From positions 1,302,001 through 1,366,000 of the forward strand of contig NZ_LR590484.1 in the NCBI RefSeq assembly GCF_901482695.1: a stretch of 64,000 bases of DNA. Reading direction: 5' to 3'. The translations under genes were made by a program, and so were the position numbers. Under the pieces are notes generated by a model. That model was not told the DNA's origin and ran no database searches. It was given only the letters and a program-made list of their open reading frames with translations. The stretch comes from Sphingobacterium thalpophilum. GTDB taxonomy: Bacteria > Bacteroidota > Bacteroidia > Sphingobacteriales > Sphingobacteriaceae. This document shows, one piece after another, positions 1-9,311 of the stretch; within the stretch, counting starts at the first letter, position 1, and every line of letters starts with the position of its first letter.

Positions 1-1671
1 AATGAGCCCCTGTGGATCATGAAATACACAAAAGCTCCAATGCCAGGCATTTCCTTCTGTATATTCCCGGGACCATGCGCTGGGATCAAAGTTAGCCACC
101 AATGAGCCGTCGGAATTTTTACCACGCATCAGCTTTGTGGTAGGATCAAAAAGATTTCGGTAATTCAACGCTCGCTGAGCGTAGATCGCTGTCTCCGATT
201 TGGGTTTGCCCAGGGCTTTTCCATAGGTGTATATACACCAGTCATTGTAAGCATATTCCAGTGAGCGGGCCACATTCTGATCCACTTTTACATCGGCAGG
301 GATATACCCCAGTTTGTTATAATATTCATAACCAAAACGGCCGGTAGAAGAATGTTCCGGATAAGCATGGTGGGCTCCGTGTTTCAACGCTTCCCATAGC
401 AGCTCCTTGTCATATCCCTTGCGGCTGGTGATCAGCGCATCGGCGACAACCGAGGCCGAGTTATTGCCAATCATAGAAGCGCGATGTCCGGGTGACGCCC
501 ATTCAGGAAGGAATCCGCTTTCTTTGTACGCATTGACTAAGCCCTCCTGCATACGGTCATTCATGGACGGATATAATAAATTGAGCAGAGGAAACAAGCT
601 TCGGAACGTATCCCAGAAACCGGTATCCGTAAACATCTCGCCCGGCAGTACCTGTCCGTTATAGGGGCTGTAGTGCATACGGTTTCCGGAAGCGTCGATC
701 TCAGAAAAATCCCGTGGAAACAAGGTCGAACGGTATAGACAGGAATAGAAAGTACGCAGCCGGTCTATGTTGTGATCTTCAATCTGAATACGTCCCAGGA
801 CCTCATTCCACTGCGCTCTCCCTTCACGGACGACCTCCTCAAACGTTTTGTTTTCTACTTCGTTCAAATTACGTTCCGCCTGCTCAAAACTGATAAATGA
901 GGATGCAACCCTAGCCATGACCTTGTCTCCTCTTTTTAATGCCCGAAACCCAACTATTGCACCGGCGTGATTATCTTGGATTTCAAGTTCATTACCTTTG
1001 ATTTGCCCGCTTTTTACACCCGTAGAGTACGAAAAAGGCTGGTCAAAGGTGATCACAAAATAATTTTTGAAATTGTCGGGAACACCACCGCTATTTTTTG
1101 TCGAATAACCGATGATCTTATTTTCCTGTGGAATCACCTTGATATAGGAACCTTTATCAAAGGCATCGATAATGACATAGGCACTGTCGGTTTTAGGAAA
1201 AGTGAACTGGAAGATAGCGGCCCGCTGTGTAGGACTAAGTTCGGTGGTCACATCATGATCGGCCAGATAAACGCTGTAATAGTAAGGCTTGGCCACCTCT
1301 GCCTTATGTGAAAACCAGCTAGCGCGCTTCTCCTGGTCAAATTCGGGTCTACCTGTTACTGGCATTAATGAAAACTGGCCATAATCATTATTCCAGGGAC
1401 TGGGCTGATGGGTCTGTTTAAATCCTTTGATTTTATCGGCGGTATAGGTATATACCCAGCCGTCCCCCATGTTACCGGTCTGTGGTGTCCAAAAGTTCAT
1501 TCCCCAGGGGCGTGCAATCGCAGGATAGGTATTCCCGTTGGACAATTCATATTTGGACTCGGTTCCGATCAGTGGGTTCACATAATCTACAGGAGATACT
1601 TGCTGTGCCTTCCCGGCGCAGGCGAGCAGCAACAAAAGGACTCCTCCACTTAATTTTTTAATATTGAACAT
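1..1671 (-). CDS. GH92 alpha-mannosidase, C-terminus cut by window edge
   Basis: The first 557 codons of a GH92 exo-alpha-mannosidase are visible; the 3' end lies left of base 1. A signal peptide with a possible lipobox (LLLLACAGK, Cys18) is followed by the GH92 N-terminal domain (VNPLIGTESKYELSNGNT) and the start of the (alpha/alpha)6 barrel (DTGFWDTFRSLFPLLN). It closely resembles the GH92 at 12346-14700, down to shared stretches such as RPWGMN and QTHQPSPW, and much less the one at 9312-11606, so these two are paralogues of one subfamily. The catalytic-acid region is missing, so linkage specificity cannot be read here. The gene has its own operator/promoter and is separated from susD by a terminator. 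Start at 1671 follows the last possible upstream ATG before the signal peptide. Confidence 0.93.
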   Translation of the reverse strand, partial: MFNIKKLSGGVLLLLLACAGKAQQVSPVDYVNPLIGTESKYELSNGNTYPAIARPWGMNFWTPQTGNMGDGWVYTYTADKIKGFKQTHQPSPWNNDYGQFSLMPVTGRPEFDQEKRASWFSHKAEVAKPYYYSVYLADHDVTTELSPTQRAAIFQFTFPKTDSAYVIIDAFDKGSYIKVIPQENKIIGYSTKNSGGVPDNFKNYFVITFDQPFSYSTGVKSGQIKGNELEIQDNHAGAIVGFRALKRGDKVMARVASSFISFEQAERNLNEVENKTFEEVVREGRAQWNEVLGRIQIEDHNIDRLRTFYSCLYRSTLFPRDFSEIDASGNRMHYSPYNGQVLPGEMFTDTGFWDTFRSLFPLLNLLYPSMNDRMQEGLVNAYKESGFLPEWASPGHRASMIGNNSASVVADALITSRKGYDKELLWEALKHGAHHAYPEHSSTGRFGYEYYNKLGYIPADVKVDQNVARSLEYAYNDWCIYTYGKALGKPKSETAIYAQRALNYRNLFDPTTKLMRGKNSDGSLVANFDPSAWSREYTEGNAWHWSFCVFHDPQGLI

Positions 1672-1712
1672 ATCTGTTTATTTGGTTGACACAATTCCTT
1701 CGGAGCTAAAAA

Positions 1713-1735
1713 GCTAAAACGAATTAGTAAATATA
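1713..1735 (-). promoter_or_regulatory. Operator and -7 element for the partial GH92 gene (PUL1 site 1)
   Basis: GCTAAAACGAATTAGT (1713-1728) is a near-perfect palindrome around a central CG, the symmetry typical of LacI-family operators. Read on the minus strand, a -7-like TATATTTA (1735-1728) overlaps its first base. Sites at 7145 and 14728 show the same arrangement. A repressor bound here would cover the transcription start. The regulator is not identified; the LacI assignment is inference from symmetry. Confidence 0.7.
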
Positions 1736-1796
1736 GACAAGAATTTTAAAAGGTGGGCAAAATTCAGGATATCTTCACAAGATGGTTACAAAAAAA

Positions 1797-1828
1797 TCCC
1801 ACAGCCAAACATAAGATTGATTGTGGGA
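1797..1828 (-). terminator. Intrinsic terminator downstream of susD (PUL1)
   Basis: TCCCACA (1797-1803) pairs with TGTGGGA (1822-1828). On the minus strand the hairpin is followed by a run of six T (plus-strand AAAAAA at 1791-1796). It lies 19 bp past the susD stop and separates susCD from the partial GH92 gene. Confidence 0.8.
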
Positions 1829-1847
1829 CTTTCTGTTATCAGGAAAA

Positions 1848-3770
1848 TTACCAGCCGGGATTTTGTCCCAACGAAGGAGATTTCTGAAGTTCTGAATTCA
1901 AAATAGGAAATAAATAATGTTTAGGGGCTTCAAATACCCGACTTTCGACAAAGAAACGCTCCATCCGATACCTTTTGTCACCTATCTGTATCTTACCGTT
2001 TGCATCCTCAACAGGTCGCATTCCATTGATCATATTCTGCAGTTTAGGATAAGAACTATTGTATGTTTTCCAATAATTTATACTCCTTTCGCTGTTTGAA
2101 CTACCAGAAGCGGTGAAACGCTCATACTTCGCTTTTTCCGTCGAACTGCTGGGTTCAAGGTACAGTCTACTATCAAAAGCTCGCTTATTTTCGTAGAAAA
2201 ATTCCACTCTTCTTTCCCTGTAGATATACTCCCGCATTAAATTTTTGTCACCAAGCGTACTCTTTGGCATCGGGACCATGAAGGATCTTGATCTCACCTG
2301 ATTGATTAGATCATAAATCTCTTGGGTCGGTCCATCGAGCTCATTTACCGCTTCGGCATAGATGTAAATAAAGTCAGGCAAACGCCAAACGGGTGGAGCA
2401 CTAATAATAACGCTACCATTCTTATTCCAAGCCTCCTGTAGAAACTTTCTTAAGTAATAACCGGTACGGGTTGCATTATTTGCGCCGATTTGGTCAGCTC
2501 CACTGGCCACATTCGTTTGCGAAGGATTATTATTTCCACCCCGGAATGCCGCCCCATGAAATATAATATCACGATAAAATCGCGGATCTCTTTTTACAGA
2601 AACGTATGGATTTGCATCGTCATAACCATCTTGTTTAGCTTTGACACTATAGATTGGATAGCCATAACCATCAGGAGATATATATTCATATTCATCCACT
2701 TGCTCTTGGACTGGCATTTGGCGTGCTCCGCCTCCTCGGCTAGGAGGATAGACATCGCCAAACCAACCTTCACCTTTATAACGCGTAAAAAAGAGTACAT
2801 ACTCGCTTTTAAAGGCTTCCATATCGTAAAACATTTGCCAAAGCCGAGTATATACCGTAGAGTTACTTGTATTCTGACCGCCGCTGTCTCCAAAATCTGA
2901 AGCTGAATATTTCTGATAAAGACTATAACGCTTTCCGCCGGAAACAGTAAAATCTAAAACCGCTTTCGCAGCTTCCTTAGCTTTGACCCAACGCTGAGGA
3001 TCGGCAGTTGCATATTCGGCTTCGAACTTGCGGCTCCCGTTATAACCCTTAGCAGCGGCACCATTCCAAAGAGGAGTTGCTCCGATCCAACGTGCTTCAG
3101 CTATCAATCCAAGACAGGCACCTTTATCAATACGTCCAAAATTCTGTCCCTCCCATTTTTCTGGTACAGCGTTGTAGGCTAAAGTCGCATCAGCCACAAT
3201 TTTTTCTATAACCCTATGTACAGATTCCCGTTCAAAATTCATGTTCTCAGTTGCTGTTATGACATGATCGATATAGGGTACCTCACCATAAATTCGTACA
3301 GCCATTAGATGGAAATAAGCCCTTAAGAAATACACTTCCCCTATGCGCATAGGTAGCGACCCTGGCTCCAAAATATCGTCGGGTGTATTATATTTTTTTA
3401 TTCCTTCCAGGATAACATTTGTTCGACGGATTCCATCATACATACTGTTCCAGAACTGGCCATTATCACCAGGTAATTCATTGATATTCCAATCACCGGT
3501 ATTATAACGGTTAGTAATGTTGCCTTCAACGGTTGATCCTTCCGCTTCATCTGTTATAGCTGCACTTGAAAAATGATAAAACCAAGAAATCGGCTGATTG
3601 ACTCCCTTCGCTTTCGCATATACATCCGTTACAAGCTGATTGACTTTCTCATACCGCGTAAAAACCTCATCTTCACGAATCTGATCATCCGGTAGCTTGT
3701 CTAAATACTTGTTACAACTAGTGATTGCCAATGCAAGACAAGTGGCTATAAATAAAACATATTTTTTCAT
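1848..3770 (-). CDS. SusD/RagB family outer-membrane glycan-binding lipoprotein (PUL1)
   Basis: Surface lipoprotein that caps a SusC transporter and captures glycans. The N-terminus has a lipoprotein signal ending LAITSC before NKYLDKLPDD, the usual SusD opening. The TPR-like body (EVYFLRAYFHLMAVRIYGEVPYI) and the C-terminal RagB/SusD region (ERRVEFFYENKRAFDSR, ending QNPGW) are present, and about 640 aa is normal for the family. An in-frame ATG at 3785 exists, but 3770 places the signal peptide correctly and matches the start context of the SusD at 45254-47023 (TTTTAAA then ATG). It follows susC after about 20 bp and is co-transcribed with it. Confidence 0.95.
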   Translation of the reverse strand: MKKYVLFIATCLALAITSCNKYLDKLPDDQIREDEVFTRYEKVNQLVTDVYAKAKGVNQPISWFYHFSSAAITDEAEGSTVEGNITNRYNTGDWNINELPGDNGQFWNSMYDGIRRTNVILEGIKKYNTPDDILEPGSLPMRIGEVYFLRAYFHLMAVRIYGEVPYIDHVITATENMNFERESVHRVIEKIVADATLAYNAVPEKWEGQNFGRIDKGACLGLIAEARWIGATPLWNGAAAKGYNGSRKFEAEYATADPQRWVKAKEAAKAVLDFTVSGGKRYSLYQKYSASDFGDSGGQNTSNSTVYTRLWQMFYDMEAFKSEYVLFFTRYKGEGWFGDVYPPSRGGGARQMPVQEQVDEYEYISPDGYGYPIYSVKAKQDGYDDANPYVSVKRDPRFYRDIIFHGAAFRGGNNNPSQTNVASGADQIGANNATRTGYYLRKFLQEAWNKNGSVIISAPPVWRLPDFIYIYAEAVNELDGPTQEIYDLINQVRSRSFMVPMPKSTLGDKNLMREYIYRERRVEFFYENKRAFDSRLYLEPSSSTEKAKYERFTASGSSNSERSINYWKTYNSSYPKLQNMINGMRPVEDANGKIQIGDKRYRMERFFVESRVFEAPKHYLFPILNSELQKSPSLGQNPGW

Positions 3771-3790
3771 TTTTAAAAGATTCATAAAGG

Positions 3791-6700
3791 TTAAAAATTA
3801 AGGTTTATCCCAAAATTATACACTTTTAAGATCGGATACCAGTACCCACTGGTATTTCCCATTTCGGGATCAATGCTCAAATCTTTAAGCCCAGACCATG
3901 TAAATAGATTCATTCCTTGCGCATAAACACGCAATTGATTCAGACCTATTTTCTTAATCAAGTCTTTTGGAAGATTATAACCAATTTCAATATTTTTAAG
4001 CCGCAAATATTTTGCGTCGTATAAGAATAAGCTACTATTACTGTTTTTGTTATTCTCCGAATTACCGATATGCAAAGCTGGATAGGTCGCTGTCGTCGCA
4101 GTTTCCGGAGTCCATCGTCCCATGTGCAGTGGTCTCACTGAACCCAGCTTATCTTGATCAAAAGTCGGGAAATCCCATACAGCCGCATCTTTCAATAAAA
4201 TGGATGAGTTTAACGCTCCTTGAAATAAAAGACTAAAATCGAATCCCTTATATTGTAAAGACATAGGTAGTCCAAACTGAATTTCCGGGCTCCTTGGGTT
4301 TCCCATGACAGTCCGATCACCCAGGTCAGTGATCTTGCCATCTCCATTTAAATCTTTATAAACCACGTCCCCGGGGCCTACAATTCCCCAAGGCTGAAAA
4401 TTACTTTGATTTAACTGGTCTGCCTCGGCTTGATCCTTCACAAAATGATCAAAGACGTACACAAAGTTCTCATATAATCGCTTGCCAGTAGCTTGTCGAT
4501 ATTCGTATTGACGTGGCACCTCTTGCCTATAGACCAGTTTGTTTCGCGAAAAGGTAAAATTAGGCTTTAAAAAAAATCTCAAATGGTCTCCTATCATGTC
4601 GGAATAAGTCATTTCAATGTCGATACCACGATTACGTACCTTCCCGATGTTGATGAGTGGTGATCCTTTGCCAACCACCCCCGGGAATCCAATATCGTCG
4701 CTACCAAGCTCGGTAATGATATCATAACGATAGTCTTCAAACACATCAACACTGAAATTCATCTTGTTATTTATTAATCCCATATCGAGACCAATGTTAG
4801 TTTTCCTAGACTTCTCCCAAGTGATGTTCTCATTCGCTAAACGCCCTTCCCGGAGTCCACTTTGCCCATTGTTAAAGTTCTGTTCTCCAAAGCTGTAGCC
4901 ATCTCCTCCCTGAAAAAAAGCGAGGTATCCGAACCGCGCATCACCGGGCATTTTGTCATTTCCAACAAGTCCCATGGATGCTCTCAGTTTCAGAAAGCTG
5001 AGCCAATCTTTGGTGCCGTCCATGAATTTTTCTTTACTTATCACCCATCCCAATGCTCCTGCAGGAAAAAAGCCATACCGCTTACCTTCAATAAAATTTT
5101 CAGATCCATTGTATCCGAAATTGAACTCAGCCAAATATTTCTCCAGATAATTGTAAGTGAATTGCCCCGTCATGCCTTGATACCGGATATCTACACTGGC
5201 TCTCGAATTTCCAGCATCATACACAGATTGGCTCGATCGATTGAATAATAACATTCCAGTGACTTGGTGCTTCTCATTGAATAGACGATTATAGTTTATT
5301 TTTGCTTGCAAAAAAGTTCTATTAAAAGGACTACTCTGCGTAAAATTGTTGCCTACGGTTTGGTCAACGGTGTATTTATTCCCATTGGTATATGTACCCT
5401 CATAATGTCCCGGATTCATAAAAATATCTATACCATTGGTAGGTTGGAAAGTCGCATAATTGGGGTACACCCTGTAACCTTCACTATATGTTCCCAATTC
5501 ACGTCTCACCCACTGCTGTTCCTTCGCATCATAGGAAAACACTCCGTCAACAGAAAGGCCTTTTGTGATAAAATCCATATTCCAACCAACAGCAAAACTG
5601 CCCTCTAAATAGGTATTTTTCTCTGTATGATAACCAGATCTGGTCAATTCGCCCAGAACGTTGAAACGATAGATTTGGTTACCAAACAATAAACCTGAAG
5701 GATTGTTTAGCAAATATTGCTGTGTGGATGGTTGGTTGTTGGGATCCAACACGATGGGTAAATATGGAGGCTGAGTCATGGCTAAGGTCATTAATCTACC
5801 CGCCGAAGTGCCCGGGGAGGTACGGTTCGTGATCCGTGCCCCGAGATTTAATTTTACCCATAGGTTTTTTGTAATATTAACATCAATATTTGATCTAAAA
5901 TTATAGCGTTGAAATTTAGGCGCTACACTATATTTCGATAAATCGACATGATCATAATTATTATCTTGCCCCATATAACCGCCCATAACGAAATACTTAG
6001 CAATTTCGTTACCTCCACGTATAGATAGGTTATATTCATGCTGAGGTGCAGTTCTAAAAATGTAATCGAAATAATCCCAGTTATACCCGAGACCATCTGA
6101 GTTATCTCCCTTGGCCTTTCTGAAACTATCAATAGCCTCAGGACTAAATAACTTCAGGTTATCAACATTCCCACCAGATAGCTTTGCATCATTAATTAAC
6201 GCTTCATTATAAAGTGTAGCATAATCAGCAGATCCAAGCAGCTCTGGTAATTGGGCTGGAGTATTCAATCCGTATGACGCCTTAAAATCGACTGTAGCCT
6301 TATCCGCTGATTGCCCGCGTTTTGTCGTTACAACAATTACACCATTTGCACCACGAATACCATAGGGAGCTGTCGCCGCCGCATCCTTCAGTATAGAAAC
6401 GGTCTCTATTTCATCTGGAGCCAGATAGCTCATATCCCGCTCGATCCCATCAACAATAATAATTGGAGATTGATTGCCGTAAGTAGATTTACCTCGAATA
6501 AAAAGCTCAGAGCGGTCCACTCCCGGCTCCCCACCTGCATATTGGTTGACAACCAACCCCGGCAATCGCCCGGCCAACATATTATTAATGTTAGCAGCAG
6601 GACTTTGCACTAGATCTTTTGTTGTAATCGTGGCAACTGCACCGACAACATTTTTCTTTTTTTGCGTTGTATACCCCACCACGACAACATCCTCCAACGC

Positions 6701-7042
6701 TCTTACATCTTCAACAAGGCTTACTGTTATTGTTGTTCGGCCCGCTAATTCAATTTGCTGTGGCTGAAATCCGATATAGGAAAACGTTAGAACCGCATCC
6801 TTATAAGGTACTTCAATGCGATACTTGCCGGCCGCGTCCGTCTTGGTGGATTTGCCAAGACCTTTTACAACCACGCTGACACCCTGCAATACCTTTCCTG
6901 TTGAATTATTGGTGACGGTTCCCTCAATGACGATTTTCTCCTGTTTCGCGTAAATGGGATCCGAAGGGCTCCTCAGTTCGGCTTGCAAATAAGGACTACA
7001 AACCGAAAGAGTAAGAAATAATGGAATTACCTTTCTTTTCAT
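3791..7042 (-). CDS. SusC/RagA family TonB-linked outer-membrane transporter (PUL1)
   Basis: Energy-dependent importer of oligosaccharides across the outer membrane. A signal peptide is followed by a carboxypeptidase-D-like regulatory domain (residues about 38-115, IEGTVTNNSTGKVLQGVSV), the SusC signature VVVVGYTTQKKKNVVGA, a plug with NINNMLAGRLPGL and VDGIERDMSYL, and a long beta-barrel ending in Phe (NFGINLNF), the outer-membrane insertion signal. Length (1083 aa) is typical. It pairs with the SusD just downstream. Its promoter and operator sit between it and the response regulator gene; as neighbours are mannosidases, mannan or high-mannose N-glycan fragments are the likely cargo (inference). 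Confidence 0.96.
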   Translation of the reverse strand: MKRKVIPLFLTLSVCSPYLQAELRSPSDPIYAKQEKIVIEGTVTNNSTGKVLQGVSVVVKGLGKSTKTDAAGKYRIEVPYKDAVLTFSYIGFQPQQIELAGRTTITVSLVEDVRALEDVVVVGYTTQKKKNVVGAVATITTKDLVQSPAANINNMLAGRLPGLVVNQYAGGEPGVDRSELFIRGKSTYGNQSPIIIVDGIERDMSYLAPDEIETVSILKDAAATAPYGIRGANGVIVVTTKRGQSADKATVDFKASYGLNTPAQLPELLGSADYATLYNEALINDAKLSGGNVDNLKLFSPEAIDSFRKAKGDNSDGLGYNWDYFDYIFRTAPQHEYNLSIRGGNEIAKYFVMGGYMGQDNNYDHVDLSKYSVAPKFQRYNFRSNIDVNITKNLWVKLNLGARITNRTSPGTSAGRLMTLAMTQPPYLPIVLDPNNQPSTQQYLLNNPSGLLFGNQIYRFNVLGELTRSGYHTEKNTYLEGSFAVGWNMDFITKGLSVDGVFSYDAKEQQWVRRELGTYSEGYRVYPNYATFQPTNGIDIFMNPGHYEGTYTNGNKYTVDQTVGNNFTQSSPFNRTFLQAKINYNRLFNEKHQVTGMLLFNRSSQSVYDAGNSRASVDIRYQGMTGQFTYNYLEKYLAEFNFGYNGSENFIEGKRYGFFPAGALGWVISKEKFMDGTKDWLSFLKLRASMGLVGNDKMPGDARFGYLAFFQGGDGYSFGEQNFNNGQSGLREGRLANENITWEKSRKTNIGLDMGLINNKMNFSVDVFEDYRYDIITELGSDDIGFPGVVGKGSPLINIGKVRNRGIDIEMTYSDMIGDHLRFFLKPNFTFSRNKLVYRQEVPRQYEYRQATGKRLYENFVYVFDHFVKDQAEADQLNQSNFQPWGIVGPGDVVYKDLNGDGKITDLGDRTVMGNPRSPEIQFGLPMSLQYKGFDFSLLFQGALNSSILLKDAAVWDFPTFDQDKLGSVRPLHMGRWTPETATTATYPALHIGNSENNKNSNSSLFLYDAKYLRLKNIEIGYNLPKDLIKKIGLNQLRVYAQGMNLFTWSGLKDLSIDPEMGNTSGYWYPILKVYNFGINLNF

Positions 7043-7144
7043 AAATAAAAAAATTTATTCTTGGTTTTACTAATACAACAATTGGTCAGCGGGCCCATTT
7101 CAAAACATAGGAATATGTTCTGAAAAAGAATTTCCACTTAAAAA

Positions 7145-7167
7145 ACTAATTCGTTTTAGTAAAAGTA
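7145..7167 (-). promoter_or_regulatory. Operator and -7 element for susC (PUL1 site 2)
   Basis: ACTAATTCGTTTTAGT (7145-7160), a CG-centred palindrome, abuts a minus-strand -7-like TACTTTTA (7167-7160), overlapping by one base exactly as at 1713 and 14728. It lies about 100 bp upstream of the susC ATG and 42 bp past the response-regulator stop. No terminator is visible between that stop and this promoter, so read-through from upstream is also possible. Confidence 0.7.
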
Positions 7168-7201
7168 AAAAGAAAGAAGCGAGAAACTTGTTAATCGATC
7201 G

Positions 7202-7900
7202 TTAATGACAATTATCCGAATTGACTTCTAAGATAAACCCTACTTTGTAAACTGTCTTGATGGCGACGTACCGCGATCTTTTCAGCATCTTCCTGATCTT
7301 ACAGATAAAGACATCGAGACTACGCCCAAGAAAATAATCATTTTCGCCCCAAAGCGCCATGAGAATCTCTTCTCTCTTAAGAAGTATATTGGGTTTGTTC
7401 AAAAGAAAACTCCACAGTTCAAATTCCCGAGGCGAGACTAGCTGCCGAGATTTGTCTTGAAACTCGATAGCCAATAAATTATAATCTAGTTTTATATCAC
7501 CCACATTTAAAGATTTATGCGAGTAAACATCATGCTTGACGACGTAATTACGCAATTTAAGAACGAGTTCCTCTACATCAAAAGGTTTTGTAATATAATC
7601 GTTTCCACCTAAACGTAGCCCCCTCAAACGGTCAATCTTTGACAAACGTGCCGTCAGGAACAGGAAATATTGGTTTCTATTTATCTGAGAAATGTATTCT
7701 ACAAATTGGAATCCGTCCCAATTGGGCAATTGTATATCGACTATTAAAATGCCAAACTTATTTACCTCATATTGACTCATACCATCTTCGGCTGATATAA
7801 CATGAGTAACTTCAAATCCACTATTTGACAGATAATCCCCTAGCATGGTTGCCAAATCAATATCGTCCTCAATCAATAATATATGGTCATACATTGACAT
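7202..7900 (-). CDS. OmpR-family response regulator
   Basis: A 232-aa two-domain regulator. The receiver domain (1-120) has the acidic pair ED12-D13, phospho-acceptor Asp55 (LIVDIQLPNWDG), Thr83 (FLTAR) and Lys105 (ITKPF). The C-terminal winged helix (about 135-228) carries the OmpR/PhoB-type sequence VSPREFELWSFLL and SLDVFICKIRKMLK. It starts 1 bp past the stop of the kinase gene at 7902-9296, its clear partner. The position inside PUL1 suggests control of this locus, though OmpR proteins usually bind direct repeats, not the CG-centred palindrome seen here. Confidence 0.95.
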   Translation of the reverse strand: MSMYDHILLIEDDIDLATMLGDYLSNSGFEVTHVISAEDGMSQYEVNKFGILIVDIQLPNWDGFQFVEYISQINRNQYFLFLTARLSKIDRLRGLRLGGNDYITKPFDVEELVLKLRNYVVKHDVYSHKSLNVGDIKLDYNLLAIEFQDKSRQLVSPREFELWSFLLNKPNILLKREEILMALWGENDYFLGRSLDVFICKIRKMLKRSRYVAIKTVYKVGFILEVNSDNCH

Positions 7901-7901
7901 G

Positions 7902-9296
7902 TTAATTGATTATTGGCATAAATATAAAAAAGGTGGTTCCACGTTGTTCATCTGATTTAACTTCAATATGCCATCGGTGGATTCGGACGACTTCCATAAC
8001 GAAAAACAGGCCCAATCCTAAGCCGGTCGAGCGCGCATACCGTTTGCCCCGGTACCCTTTAGTAAAAATATGTGGCAATTGGCTATCGGATATTCCTATT
8101 CCATTGTCCTGGACTGCAAGGACTAATCCATTGTTCGCAGCATATCCAAGATGAATGTCAATTTCCTTATACCTCGCGTTATTATATTTGAGCCCATTAT
8201 CAACCAAATTATTGATCATGGTTACAAACAGAAATGGGTTTACGAGAACCTTAACATCTTGGCCTACCGTCGCTGTTGTTATGTGAATATTGGTGTTTTC
8301 ATGAATTAGGACGGCGAGATCCTGCTTGAGTTGACCCAAAAGTTCCACAAGAGAGCATTCCTCAAAAATGATTTGTTCCTGATTAAAAATACTCAAATCT
8401 ATGGCCTTGTTAACCAATCTATCCAGGCGCTTTATTTGGCGCCCCATAGTGTCGAGTGTTGCCGAAATTTTTAATTTCTCTTCCTTGGATACCTTTGCCG
8501 CTATATTTGATAATGCAATACGTATCGTAGTTAAAGGGGTATTAAATTCATGGGTAACATTATTAATAAAATCAGAAGCCATTTCCGCCATCCGTTTCTG
8601 TTTCATCCAATTACGATAAGTGCCCCAGTAAAGCCCAATAATTCCAGTAATGCAACATCCGGAGAGGAGTAGCAATGGAAAAATAGCCTTGAGAACCGAC
8701 AGGACGGTGTGGGTATTTCCCACGTATAAAGCGAAGGCCACACGATTGGACATTTTACTATTCGCCGCTACAGCGATAGATGAGACCAAATTCTCTGCTT
8801 CTATAAACTGAGGATCACCTCCAATAAGAAGAAATTGATCTTCTGCAAAATCAATAATTGGAATGAATGTTCTCGCATCGAAGGTTATTGAAACCTCTTT
8901 TAACACTAATGAATAACCAAAACCTTCGCCTAGGCCAACCTCTGATTGAATCACCTGAAAAAGGCTATCCATGGTTGATTCACTCCGGAGCTTAGCACAC
9001 AACTGTTCCGAAAGACTATCTCTTAAAGCATAAAAAGCAATCGTATTTTCCTCATACCTATATTTAAGACGATTCATGTGCGGGATCAAGGCCGTATCAA
9101 TAAGCTTTTGCCCTCCAGGATATATTTTATCATTCAAGATGTGTCTGTTATAGACGGCCCTGATTTCCCGTTTTTCTTTTTGGAATAGCTGACTCCTTTT
9201 AATGTCATAGGATCGTGCAATCATAAGATATTGCAACACTAAAAATAATAAAAAGCAACAGACAGCTATCCACTTGTATACATGCGATCGTCTCAT
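7902..9296 (-). CDS. Membrane sensor histidine kinase
   Basis: A 464-aa classical sensor kinase. Two transmembrane segments (about 9-27 and 200-223) enclose a roughly 170-residue periplasmic sensor without recognisable family. HisKA carries His249 (NNVTHEFNTPLTTIR); HATPase has the N box (NNLVDNGLKYNN), G1 (QDNGIGIS) and G2 (STGLGLGLFFV). There is no receiver domain, so this is not an HTCS hybrid. It begins 15 bp after the GH92 gene at 9312-11606 and is followed at 1 bp by its response regulator, so the pair looks co-transcribed with the mannosidase genes. The inducing signal is unknown. Confidence 0.95.
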   Translation of the reverse strand: MRRSHVYKWIAVCCFLLFLVLQYLMIARSYDIKRSQLFQKEKREIRAVYNRHILNDKIYPGGQKLIDTALIPHMNRLKYRYEENTIAFYALRDSLSEQLCAKLRSESTMDSLFQVIQSEVGLGEGFGYSLVLKEVSITFDARTFIPIIDFAEDQFLLIGGDPQFIEAENLVSSIAVAANSKMSNRVAFALYVGNTHTVLSVLKAIFPLLLLSGCCITGIIGLYWGTYRNWMKQKRMAEMASDFINNVTHEFNTPLTTIRIALSNIAAKVSKEEKLKISATLDTMGRQIKRLDRLVNKAIDLSIFNQEQIIFEECSLVELLGQLKQDLAVLIHENTNIHITTATVGQDVKVLVNPFLFVTMINNLVDNGLKYNNARYKEIDIHLGYAANNGLVLAVQDNGIGISDSQLPHIFTKGYRGKRYARSTGLGLGLFFVMEVVRIHRWHIEVKSDEQRGTTFFIFMPIIN

Positions 9297-9311
9297 TACG
9301 CTGCAGACTTC

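Noticed and set aside
7202..9296. PUL1 regulator as an HTCS hybrid
   Set aside because: Kinase and response regulator are separate proteins of classical type; there is no AraC domain or periplasmic reg_prop repeat.
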